Below, piece after piece: positions 31,467 through 43,800 of a stretch of DNA of 64,000 nucleotides. Under the pieces are notes generated by a model, which saw only the letters and a list, made by a program, of their open reading frames with translations, searched no databases and was not told the origin of the DNA. Where the stretch lies: contig BDSL01000068.1 of NCBI GenBank assembly GCA_003116995.1, positions 434,001 to 498,000 on the forward strand, in the 5' to 3' direction. The stretch is from Yamagishiella unicocca (taxonomy: Eukaryota; Chlorophyta; Chlorophyceae; Chlamydomonadales; Volvocaceae). The position numbers and the translations under genes are program-made. How positions within the stretch are numbered: position 1 is the stretch's first letter; each line of letters starts with the position of its first letter.

Positions 31467-32532
31467 ATGTCGCAAACGCTGGACCGCTCGGCGCCGCCGG
31501 CGAGCACCTCCAAAGCTGCTGGCGACGTGAAGTTGCCCGGTTGGAAACCACAACAGGTGCGATTCCTGATCGCGAACATGTCGGCGTGCGTCAGAACGGT
31601 GCCCGGCGTCTCGATCCACATGTCGCATGAACTGTTGGGCCGCCGCTGAGGGATGTTACGGAGCCATCACTGACCGCTGCGGAGTACCTCCGGCCCGTCG
31701 CGTCTGGGCTCTAGGGGGCTGTGCATGAGCACGTCGCCTTGCATGCAGAGCGATGATTGGTGAACGTGCGCGTCGGCTTGACTGCACCTCCGCCGCGCCG
31801 CAGGTGAAGAAGGCGGTGCAGTCGCTCCTCAAGTTCGTGGGGGAGCAGAAGGAGAAGTCCAACGTGCTCTTTGACGAGGAGGAGATGTTCTTCCTGCAGC
31901 TAGCCCTGAAGAAGATGCCCATGCAGCCGCGCAAAGACAAGCCGGTGCCGCTGCCCCTGCCGCACCCACTTTACACGACGGACGGTCAGGACATCTGCCT
32001 TTTCGTCAAAGACACTGGCGACAATCAGGGCGGCAAGGAGGTCAAAACGAAGCTTGCCAAACTGGAGAAGAACGGCGGCGTGTCGAAAGTCATTGGCACA
32101 ACAAAGTTGCGGACCAAGTACGAGTCGCACGAGGCCAAGCGGAAACTCTGCAAATCGTACGACCTGTTCCTGGCAGACGACCGTGTCCTTCCTTCGCTCC
32201 CAAAGCTCATAGGCAAGTCCTTTTTCAAAAAGAAGAAACAGCCCATCCCGATCGACCTGCGCAAGAGCAACTGGGCGGTGGAGATCAAGAAGGCTTGCGC
32301 CTGCACCTACCTGTTCAAGAGCAGTGGCACCTCGGTCAACATCAAGGTGGCGCGGAGCTCCTTTAGCCCGCAGCAGATGCAGGACAACATACACGCGGCG
32401 CTCTGCGCGGCGGTGGAGCACATACCCAAGAAGTGGGCCAACATCCAGGGTGTGTTCCTCAAAACCGCCGACTCGGTGGCTCTGCCGCTGTTCCAGACGC
32501 TACCCGACCAGCCGCAGAAGATTATAACGTGA
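31467..32532 (+). CDS. Ribosomal L1 domain protein, RSL1D1/UTP30-like
   Basis: Likely a nucleolar ribosome-biogenesis factor binding pre-rRNA, by family. Two exons, 31467-31556 and 31804-32532, join in phase 0 (272 aa). The start MSQTLDRSAPPAST is the first ATG in frame. The L1-type fold is indicated by KKAVQSLLKFVGEQKEK, DEEEMFFLQLALKKMPMQPR, LPLPHPLYTTDGQDICLFVK, YDLFLADDRVLPSLPKLIGK, FFKKKKQPIPIDL, SSGTSVNIKVA and AAVEHIPKKWANIQGVFLKT. The C-terminus ends soon after the L1 domain, unlike animal RSL1D1, which carries a long basic tail, so it is closer to yeast UTP30 in length. A TGTAA signal at 33091, about 560 bases after the stop, is a plausible poly(A) signal. The intron donor (GTGCGA) is slightly weak. 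Confidence 0.88.
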
Positions 32533-33090
32533 GGAACGCCAGGGTAGAGAGGCGATCGTCCGGGTGTCAAGAGGGGGCTTGTGTTTGCGGTAGGAGGGGA
32601 ATGGGCGAGCGCTCGAAAGCAGCCGCGTGGCTGCAATGGCGCGCTATGGCGGGCAAGCAGGTGCAGCAGACCGAGGCAGGTGGAACGTGCGGTTTGAAAG
32701 TTGTAGGCTTAGTCACGGCCTGGATCTCCGGATTTAACACAGTTGGGCTTTCCTGACGTAACTGGTGACGTGACCAATGCGTGACGAGGTCTGATTTGTT
32801 TGCGGCGTTAGGACGTACGTATTGACAGGTGCAGGTTTGCTGTCAGCTCGTTCCAATCTTGTGTTGCAATTAGGCGGTGGTCGATGAGGACCTGGGAGGT
32901 CGGCCATCCGCTGAAACTGCAGGGGCGCATTGTATTTCGTCCTTGGTGTGGGGCTGTGCCCTGCTGATTGCCGTTTGGCGATGCACACGATTAGGCATCC
33001 TGCCTGGAGGATATAACAGGCTTCAGGGGTGCAAGATAGTGCAGATTGCAGCCTAGCATGGCATCCTCGTCAGTTGAAGGCCGCGGGAGC

Positions 33091-33095
33091 TGTAA
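33091..33095 (+). terminator. Candidate poly(A) signal TGTAA for the L1-domain gene
   Basis: TGTAA is the usual polyadenylation signal in chlamydomonadalean algae. This is the first one I noticed after the stop at 32532. Confidence 0.4.
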
Positions 33096-33099
33096 AATG

Positions 33100-34810
33100 T
33101 GATGGCACAGCTTCGTATTGAGCAAGCAAATAAAGTGTTGCAGTCCCTTGGGTCGGACGCACAATGCACCGTGGTTGGTGCTGCACTCAAAGTCACTCAA
33201 TCATGGAGGCACCCTCTTCAACTGTATTCTTGTATGACGTGCACTTTTGGGGCGATACACGTCGGCACCTCCGAACCGTGCGTCTTGCGCCCATCAAACC
33301 CTGCGATCCTCCAGATTGCGAATCTCAGCGCTTGTTAATGCATGAGAAAGCGCCTTCCTGAGGGCCGGCCTCATAAGGCATAGGGTTGTCCATGATATTA
33401 CCAGATACCCATCCAAGGATTAAATGTTCCATGAGTAGAGCGTAAAAAGCGCCAAGTGGACAACGACTTAGAGTTCGCTTTTCTAGTGCCGGCACTTCGC
33501 GTTGCCCACACGCACGACACATACATAGGAATACCGTAGGCCGCTCATATCCAAGCAGAGGTCCTCCTTCAAGACCCTTCATCCTTACATCTGGTATTGT
33601 CAGATGCAAGGATGCTCTGGAGTGCACCGATGCCAAGCGGCGCTATCAACGTACGGGAATTAGTACGAAAATCCTTGTGTGGCGTAAGAACACGACGACG
33701 CCCCTGAGCCGACGGCGAACATACCGATTACATTCAGCAAAGATGATTCCCCTTATCCTACATATGTATCAGGCAAATTAATGTGAACTAATGGCTATGA
33801 CGCCCTTTGGACTTCTGAGCACCCATGATATATGGCAGTGAACAACTCATATTAGATGCATTTTTACGCTTTTGCGCTGATCGGGGCCCTGTTTGTGGTA
33901 CACTCTGCTCAGTCAGCCCTGGCAATCGGACGCCCGTGGAGCCGTGGACTGTTGCCGACGGGAACAAAGGACAGCTTTGTATGCGCGGAAGCTATTGTGG
34001 ACAATCTCACGAATGCGAATGCGTGAGTCGGGGGTTCTCCCACTTTTACTTGTCGATAGCCAGCGGGTGGGTTTGCGGTGTGATCGTCAGGCATGCCGAA
34101 TAGGTATTTATGCCCTCTTCACGTTCGCATCGACAACCTACCTCTATCTAATCTTCGTCAGCTCGGCCATCGCGAATGGCTTGGTCTTTGCAGAACTTGG
34201 TTTATTGCCGGCGGCATTACAACAAGTCCCCAGCGAGGCCAGCTACTCCAAATAGTGGACGCAGTGCTCAGCGGTGACCAGCGCTGCTCCGTGCTGGCCC
34301 GAGGCAATCGGTCCGAGTCAGCGGTGAGCAGAAACGCGCTTGCGTTCGATTTGGTCACATTTATATTTACATGATAATGCCGATGTATTAAGACGAGCCA
34401 TGGCCGCCGTGCGTGAGGCTGGGGGAGGTCCACGTGAGGCATGCTCGTTGTGGTCCGGGGAGCGCAGAAGCACGCAACGCAATTCGAGAAGGCAATTGGG
34501 CGGTCCAGGGGGGTAGGATTCCATGGGAACCGGCAGGGCCGGAAGCACGGGATGCGCGAGCGGCAGCTGTACCTAGCTGTTGGCACCCACGACACCTCCC
34601 CAGCGATGCAGACGTGGGCCACAGAAACGCGGATCTAGCTGTTCACTGTTCCTCCAGTCATCATGCTTAGTTCCCCTACACCCCTTACACCCATCCTCCA
34701 TTCCCGCCCGTCCCAAAATGGTTGCTGCGCCGGACGCATGGCCGCCCTACCCCTTGCCTCACCCCTCCTGACCTTGACCCCTGGCCCTATCGCTATGCGT
34801 GCGACATCAG
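33100..34810. other. Spacer, no supported exon
   Basis: The 5' exons of the downstream cyclase gene, including its signal peptide, should lie somewhere here, but I could not find one with both a good splice site and family resemblance. Confidence 0.4.
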
Positions 34811-37800
34811 GGTTTGACATGGATGCAGTACCCATCATGGTAAGCTAGGTGGTGCTGCTGTGCGGGCAGCTGTGCGGGTTGCTGTGCGGGCAGCCGTGCG
34901 TGTTGCTGTGCGGGTTGCTGTGCGGGTTGCTGGGTGCTGGCTAATGGATCCCGCCGCTGTGCGGCCCGCTGCGCACCGGCCGCGTCTTCTAGGCCTCCCC
35001 CCACGCGTGTAACCGGGTCTTCTTGCCCCCCCTTCCCCCATGCATCTTCGCTACCCACCCATCCGCACCTCACCCTGCGAACGCCACTCATCAGTCATCC
35101 GCACCCGCACTCGCAGGCTGAACGGCGCCTTCACCGAATGGATGTGGAACCTGAAAACCGACCCCGCCACGTCAGCCTACTTTTCGCATGTGCTGTTCGA
35201 GGGGCCACAGCAGCTGCCGGCGCCCCCCGACACCGACTTGGCAACCATGCGGGGCTTTTCGGCGTCGCCCAGCAACGGAGCGATGATTCACAGCGCGGAC
35301 CTGTCGGGCTTCTCAACCAGCTACACCGTGAGCCCCCGGCCCTGGGCTAGGCGGGATGGTGGCCGGGGCCCTGGCCCGGGCCCAGGCGATGGATGGGTGA
35401 AAGTGCTCATTGGTTATTGGGTCTGACCGATGGATGGGTGATAGTACTCGTTCGTTATTGGGTCGGTTGTGATCCCCGGCCCGGACTGGCCTTTTGCGTA
35501 CCGCCCTGCAGGTGGAGCAGAAGGGAGTCTCCGAGTACCAGGAGAACGCGTGCCTCGACAAGGCCAGCCCACGGGGCCCGCTGCACCCGCGCACGTTCCT
35601 GCTGCTCTTCCACCGCCCCGACGTGCTGGCGGCCCTGCGCGGCGCCGGCCTGACGGCCACCGCCTCCCCGCCCGACGACTGGGACGGCCTGCTGCAGCTG
35701 CTCGAAGCGCACGCGGCGGCGGTGCAGGCGGCGAACGGGTCATCCGTCGCAGCGGCGGCGGCGGTGGGTAGCGGCGGTGGCGTCACGGCGCTGCCCAAGT
35801 ACGGCCTCTGCGTCACCACCCACACGACTTGCGGCCGGCTGGGGGATCTGCTCGCCGCGATAGCTGCGAGTGTGGAACAGTCGGAGGGCACACAGCAGGG
35901 CTACGTGTTCGACTTGTTGGCGGCGCCGCCGTCGGCGGCGCCGCTGGTCAACGGCACCGCCTGGCGCAACGCCGCCGCCGTGCTGTGGCGGCTACTGCAG
36001 TACAATGCGCCGGAGTACGACAGAAGCGGCGGCGGCGGCGGCGCCGCCGCCGCGCAGCCGTGCCATTCACTGAGCCCGTGGTTCCTCTCGGGGGAGTGCA
36101 TGGTCACCTTTGAATGGGACTTTGCGTTTATGGGGATGGCGGTGCCTGTGCTCCAGCGCCCGGGTGCGTTGGGAGTGGCGCCGCTGCCGGGCAGTAGGGT
36201 GGTTAGGGAGCCGACCAGCGAGAAAGGCAGCGGCGGCGGCGGCGGCGGCGCTGGCGGCGGCGCACTGGTGTCGTGCAGCAGCGACCCGGGGGTCTGTGCT
36301 GTCAGCGCGAACCACGACCTCCTGTACCTGACCCCCGCCGGGCAGCAGAAGGGGGCGCTGGCGGCGGCCAGGGCGGCTGGTGCCCGGTGCGGTCTGGGAG
36401 AGGTAGCGCGGATGGAGGCGGCTGCTGTGGCTGCGGCCACGGGTGCGGCTAAAACTGCGATCAACCGGGCGCCATACTCGGCGCTCTTTGACTACTACGT
36501 GTATATAAACTACGAGCGTGAGTCAGCCGAGGGCCGGGTTGCGTGTTTGCGTGGCTGATGTGGGTCGCTGACGGATGAGGGAACATGTGGTGGGAGAGGA
36601 ACCGGGCGGAGGGGGCCCACGTCCCTCCTTTGCGCCGCGTAACACGTGTGTGATGCACGTCACCGCAGCAAGTCCCTGCATGGCGTCAGCCCAATCCCAC
36701 GCCCTCACCCGCCCTCACCCGCCCGCCCGCCCGCCCACGGGTCTTCTTCAAAACCCGCCCTCAGCCGTTCCCCCCCCCTCCACACACGCTATCCTCTGCG
36801 ATGCCCGAGGCATGGGTTTCCGCTGCACCCAGATTTTTCCCACAAACATTTTGCTTTCCGATTTCCGATTTCCTTCCACGCGTTTTCCCTCCGCCAGTCT
36901 CGCTCCTCTTGCATCGCTCCCCGCACACGCCCACACCCGCCGCCTCAGCCGTCCCACGCCCCCTGCACCCACGTCCGCGACCGCAGGCTTCGCCATCGGC
37001 CTGGGCCAGGACATCTCCGTCATACAGCTCAACATGGCGAGCCGCATGGCCACGCACCGCCAGATGCAACAGGACGCGATGGCCGCAATACGCCAGGCGG
37101 GCGGCAACAGCAGCAGCAGAGGCAATAGCAGCGACAGCAGCTGGGATGGCGCCACGTTCGCAGCGACGCCGTGGTGGGAGTCATTGGGCGACGAGGGGCT
37201 CCCGGCGCGGGCGATGGCGCCGTACCTGGAGAGGGGCCTGGAGGCGGGCGCCACCGGCCAGTACCTGCGGGCCCTATGGCACGGCGCCCACTCGCCTAAT
37301 TTGGCACCCGACATCGCCTCCCCAGTCATGGTCAACTGGTACGGCGTACGGCGGTTCTCCCCGGGTGCAGAGGGAGTATATATAAAGGAAGCGGGGGGAG
37401 TAGACACGAAGCCGAGGGAGAAAAGGGGGGAAAGTTTTCGGCACGGCTGGTACGGATGTTACTGTGGGTGCTTGACATGGGAAGGCTGGTGTGAAGAGGG
37501 GAGAGTGGAGGAGTAGGGGAATATAAGGTTGATCCGCGAATCCGAGGAGTAGGGGCGGTGGGAGTGGGGTTTGGGGGTCGCGGTCATGGCGGCCGGGCGT
37601 GCTGCGGGCGAGCCCTGGACGCTGTCGTACATCGGCTGTTTCACCCTGGCGGCCCGGCATCACAGCCCACATGGAAACTGCATCCATCGCCACACCCCTT
37701 TCCCCCCCCATCACCCTTGGTTCGTCGGCCGTGGATTCGCGTATTACACCCCCGACCCCCACCCCTCAGCAGCAGTGCGGTACGCTACCCTTCTACGTTC

Positions 37801-40800
37801 TACCCCCCCCGGGCTGCTCGGGTAGAGGCAGACGTCCGCGGCACGCGCTCGTACCGTCAGGCTAAACTCCTGGCTGCACCGCCGCCGCCACCGCCGCCGC
37901 CGCTGCAGGTACAAGTGGGCTCTGAGCCACGCCGCGTTGTCGCTGCTGCAGCCCCAGCCCAGCTCCACCGAGGGAGCCACGGCGCTGCTGGTCCGCGTGT
38001 TCGACATGGTCAACGAGGTCCACACGCCGGGCCTGGTGCGGAGCAGCTACGAGATGTCGAACGGAGCGGCCAAGTGGCAGGCGCACGACGACGAAGAAGA
38101 AATGACGCAGGGTGAGAGGGGAGGGGAAGAGGGGAGGGTGAGAGGGGTGAAACGTGCGGCGCGTACGGTGTACGACGTACGACAAAATGTGGTTCGGGTT
38201 TTAGCGTTGGCACGCGGCGGTGTGGGGCTGCGTATGGGGCTGCATGTGGGGCGCAGTGAGGGGCGGACCGCATCGGTGAAGTCGCCGCGCCGCCCGGCCG
38301 CGGATTGGCACGGCAATCTCTTTCGGAGCGCCGTTCACCTCGTGCCGTTCTTTCCCGGCTGTTCCTGTTTTAAAGGGTTGGTTGATGGTTGGTTGGAACC
38401 CCAGGGTACGGCACTACTTCATGTGCTGGACGGCTGCCTTTCTTTTTACTCGCCGCAGGGAGGCAGCTGGGGCTCAGCACGGGTCAGCTGGCGGCGCTGG
38501 TGACGAGTGTGGCGTTGGGGCTGTTGTTGGCGCTGCTGCTGGTGGCGCTGCTGTTGCGGCGCCTGCGAGGACGTCACAGGGACCTGCTAGGGCGCGTGCT
38601 GGCGCCGAGAACGGGGCAGGACACGACCCTGCTCATCAGCGGTACGGTACGGGTCGGGCGGGGTCGGCTTCTTGGGGGCTGGGGGGGCTGCGACGGGGTG
38701 GCTGTGGTGATAACAGAGGCGGCGCACGGTACTCCAGGGGTGGCGTAGAAACGTTGCGTGTCTTAGCGAGGGATGGACGAAGAGCCGCGAAGGTGGCAGG
38801 GGAGCAGGGGGGAAAGGATGCCAACCGTCTTCACCCCGTCCGCACCTCGGCTGCTCGGCGTGCATGCACTTAGCGTGCGCACACGACCTCAGCACCTCAC
38901 CGGGCACGTCAAGTCGGAAAAAACAGCTTCATTTACCGTTGCTGTGAGGTGCGGTTGTGAGGTACGGTCGCGGGTTCGCGCCGCACCGCCGGCGGTTTCC
39001 TCCCGCGCAGACATCCAGAACAGCACCGCGCTGTGGGAGCAGCTGCCGGTGACGGTAATGGACGCCGCGCTGAAGCTGCACCACAGCACCTTCCGGCGAC
39101 TGCTGACCGACTACAACGGATACGAAAGCGCCACAGGTGGGGCTTGCTGCGGTGCGGGACCAGTCAGGGCTGGGGAAGCGGGTTCGCCTTGTGGGCGGTG
39201 TCGAGGTCCAGCCTGGGCAAGCGGGCCAGGGGCGCACCCGGGCGGCAGGGCGGCTTGTTGCCTTGTGCTTTCCCGCATCAATAGACCACGGGGGCGCTGC
39301 GAGCGTTAAGAGCACCTGGGGGCGGCCAGCTGCCATCGCGCTCATGTTGCTTTGTGCCCTTCTGGAGTTCTGGTGTCTCTCCTCTCTCCTCCCCACACCC
39401 ACTGTACCACGCGTTTCCTACGCTATCCACTCATCCAACCACCCAACCTACACGGGGTGTTTCTCGCGCAACCCATCCAACGCTTCATACTCCGTTTTAC
39501 TTTTCAGTGCCGACCTATTTGTTCGCCCCCAGGGCCGTGGATTCGCATATTTATCCTTTGCCCTCCATACCCACCCACTGACCGCGGCTCTCGCTACCCC
39601 CACCGACCGCGGCTCTCGCCAACCCCACCGCGCCCCACGCCTCGCAGAGGGCGACTCGTTCATCCTGGCTTTCGCCGACCCAGTCGATGCGGTGGCCTTC
39701 GCGGCGGCCTGCCAGGTGCGACCCGCGGGGCTGTCAGCCCGCCTCACCGGGGGGTGCGCACTCTCTTCCGGCCCTGATCGCGCTTGCGTGCCACGCTACC
39801 GATTGCCCTTTCAGCCGTGGCCGTGGCCCTGCGCTGGCTCTCGCCTCCGCCAACGGGGTCCCACCCCACATATAAGCCTCACGGCCCACATCCCACACCC
39901 ACGGCCCGCATGCCCACACCTACGCCGCCTCACGGCCCACATCCCACACCCAAGCCCCGCGGCCCACACCCCACACCTACGCCTCCATGCCCCCCGCCTA
40001 CTCCCCACACCCCGCACCGCAGCTGACGTTGATGCTCCAGGAGTGGCCGCAAGAGCTGCTGGCGCACCAGGACGGCGTCCCGGTGGTGGTGGACCCACAG
40101 GACGGGGAGACGGGGCAGCAGGCGGGCCTGCCGGGCAGCGACGGGCTTCGCCCCGGCGGCCGCCTCAACCCGTCACAGGGCTCCTTCCTAGCCACCCTAG
40201 CCGCCCCCGCCGCCTTCATCTCCTCGCGGGTGCGCGTCGCCGCAACGGTGTTGCGCGGTCCAGGGGGGGGAGCGGCGGGGGGCCCGCAGCCGCCTAACCC
40301 GGGCACGCTGCGCGGCGGCAGCATGTTCGACATGTCCTCGTACGACATGTCCATACACAGCGGCGCCTTCTTCAACGGGATGCGGGGTCGGAGCGTGGAG
40401 ATGATGACGCGGCCGGCGCTGCCGGGTATCCGGAGGCCGGCCGGCGGCGGCGGGGAGGGCGGCGGCGGGGAGGGCTCGTCTGCATCCGAGGTGCTGCCCA
40501 CCAAGAACGTGGTGTTCAGGAGAGAGCCGTCGCTGAGCCCCATCGGGCCCCGCGGGCAGCCGGGGTGGAACGCACGAGCCGGCGGCGGCTTTTGCAGCCC
40601 CGTGCGCAACGACGTGGGCACTAAGCTGTTCGCGGCGCGCGGGGACCGGCCTCTCAGCAACGGCGACATGGCCGTGATTGGAGGTGTGGCTGGCGTCGGG
40701 CCGGCCGCCTCGCCCAGGCCGCCGGCGCTGGGCAGCCCGTGCGTGCTGGGGCCGAACAGCGTGTGGGCAGCTGCGCTGCACGCCGCGTTCCCCGTGGTGC

Positions 40801-43800
40801 CACCGCAGGACGTGCCGACGACGTTGACGATGGGCGGCCAGCTGCTCAAGGTGCGCTGGGAGCGACCCGCGGGTCGGCACCGGCCCTGCCCTGTACCGAG
40901 GGTAGCGCGGAAAGCCCTGTACAGGCGAAAGAGTGGAAGGGAGAACGGCTATGTGGTTGTTTTTGTTGACTTATTGGTTTGGAAGATAAAATCCAAAGCG
41001 ATCTCGGTTGCTCTCTAGGCGCTCCATCGTCTCCTCCGAACCAATCCGCGCCTCCCCCCATCTTCTTCCGTAACCCCACCGTCTCCAACCGCACGCGCCA
41101 TCCTTCCGCCGGCTTGCAGAGCCCCTGGGTGATGCTGCCCTCGGGTCGCCTGGCGCTGCTGGCTTACCGAGGGCTGCGAGTGCGCATGGGGCTGCACACC
41201 GGGCTAGACGACCCGCAGCACATCGCCTTCAACAGAGTCGGCAGCGCCTACAAGTACCACGGTGGGTGAGGGAGGTGTAGGCTCCTGTGGCGAAGGGATG
41301 AAGGCCCTCGCCGGCTGCGGAGCCGCGAATGAATCCCGGGGGCGAGATCTGGAGTGAGGCGTCTGCCCATCAGCGCTCCACGCCCAGATCCACGGCGTTC
41401 GCGCAACCCTCCCCATGAACCCCTCCCCATGAGCCCCTCCCTAGAAATCCCCCCAACGTCCAACTTGCACCGCACCAAACTACCCCCCCACCCCCCACCA
41501 GCATCACCTGGCGGGGGGGGCGGTATGTAGCTTTACTACACAAGGAACAGCACCCGAAGGGGGTACCACTACCCCCACTACCCCCACTACCCCCACTACC
41601 CCCATTACCCCCACTACCCCCACTACCCCCACTACCCCCACTACCCCCACTACCCCCACTACCCCCACTACCCCCACTACCCCCACTACCCCCACTACCC
41701 TCACCGCCCCGACGACCCCCGCAGGCCCCTTTGCCGCCGCCGCCCGATGCGTCACGGAAGCTGCCCCTGGCGGCATGGTGGTCCTGTCCAGCCACGCCTT
41801 CGCTCGGTTGCGGAATCGTATCACTGCACCGGGCTCAGCCAGCAGGAGACGCAACCCAGAGGTCCTGGTGCTGTATGCCGGGCATCACGTCCCCAACACC
41901 GCATCGTCATCGACTAAGCTGATGCCTGCGCTGGCGGCGGCGCCGCCGGTGGCGGTGGCCGAGGCGACGGAAGCGGACATGGACACGGAGGAGGGTGATA
42001 CAGTGGCGGCGCTGCCGCGAGCGGCGTCGGACCTGACGCCGAGGCTGGCGTCGAAGCTGACGTCCAGGTTGACGTCGACGCCGCAGCTGGCGTCGACGCT
42101 GACGCCGCGGCTGACGTCGGTGCTGACGCCGAGGCTGGCGGCGCTGCTGACGCCGGCGGTGCCGGAGCCGGTGCCGAGGGTGGCGTCGATGCTGACGCCG
42201 CGGGTGGCGTCGGTGCTGACGTCAACGCCGACGCTGACGCCGAGGGTGGCGTCGGTGCTGACGTCAACGTCGACGCTGACGCCGAGGGTGGCGTCGACGC
42301 TGACGCCGAGGGTGGCTTCGCCGCCCCTCACTCCAAGGCGGGAGTCTACGCCGCCTTCGACGCCGAAGCTGACGTGCCCGCTGGCGGCACAGCCGCACAC
42401 CGTCAAATTTAATGTGGCTGCGCCGTTCAGTGGCGGCGGCGGCAGCGGCAGCGGCGGCCGATCCATGGGGAGGTCGACGATGGAGGGAACCGCGTTGTAC
42501 CAGGCGGTGCCGTCGGCGCTGGCTTGCCGGCTGGTGCTGTCGCCGCCGCTGACTTGCTCCCAGACCGTGCAGCTGGGCAGTCTTGAGGCACCCACGGGCT
42601 GCATCAGTGTGGCGTTCATGGTGAGGGTGTCCGGAGGGGGAGGTGGCAGCCATCCGCTTCGTACGGCAGGGCTTGGTTTCGGTGCCCTGCTGGGGCTCTC
42701 GGCGCTCCTCTCTTTTGGCTCAGGCAGGATGCGGCAGAGCGGGCGGCAGCGGCTCGACAGCTAGCCGGGTAAAAACCCGCAGAGGCCAAACCCGAGGACG
42801 TGCGTAACGGCCCGCAAGGCGTTTGGCGCCAAGGTTGAGCTGCTGCTTGTTGCTGCAGGCCCCACGATACGCTACGCAACGCAAGATACACACTGACACA
42901 AGCCCTGCCAACGCTGTCAAGACACATCTCCCTCCTCCGAATTCCTCTTTTGCCCGCCGCCCCCCCGTCCATGCGCCAACTATCCTGTCCTTTTCGCGTC
43001 AACGGTTTTTATGCCCCCCCCCTCCTTGGCTAGAGCTATGCACCAACTACATTACCCCAGTCGAGTTACCGGTTCTTTACCTGTAACCCCCCCCCCTTGT
43101 CGTGTCAACGGTTTTTATACACCCCCCCCCTCCCCACCGCAGTACGTGGTGGGCGCCTCCACGCTGCTGGCCGACCTGCCGGGCCCGGCTGCGCGCGCCC
43201 TGGACCAGTTCCAGCGCCTGGTGTGTCGGCTGCTGGGCGACAAGGGCGGCTACCTGGTGGAGGGAGGCGACGGGCTGGTGCTGGCGGCGTTCGGCTGCCC
43301 CACAGGGGCGGTGGAGTGGGCCCTGGACTGTGTGGCCGGGCTCAAGAAGCTGGTGAGGCTCGGAGCAGAGTGGGCTGGAGTTTGGAATGGAGTGGATGTG
43401 CTGCCGTGTGCTGCGCGGTGTGTGCTGTGCCGTGATGTGCTGTGCTGTGTCGGCGGGCGCTTCTGCCGAACCCGCGCATGCCTTTTTCGGGTTTAGGGCG
43501 TTGAAAGTGCGGCCTCGGGGCGCGGCTCCAGGGATGGCACTCACGCGTGCAGCTGCTCGGCCCAAAGGTGGTAGGCCCGGGAGCTCCGCAATCCGGTCAT
43601 GGCCTCCTGGCAGGACCCCCCCCTCGATCCCGTGAGCGACAAACCCACAATTCCGCATCCATCGCACGGCGTGGAACTCTCACGACTCCGCGGCTCGGTT
43701 CGAGCTTCCGCCACGTGGCGACCCAGCAACAGCTCCATCCCTGCTTCCAACCCCGTACGCCATACCGTTACCGTTACCGTTACCCCGACCTGACCGCCTA

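Noticed and set aside
41370..41854. Gly/Ser and Val/Gly repeat proteins on the minus strand
   Set aside because: Frames through the ACTACCCCC repeat just before a cyclase exon.
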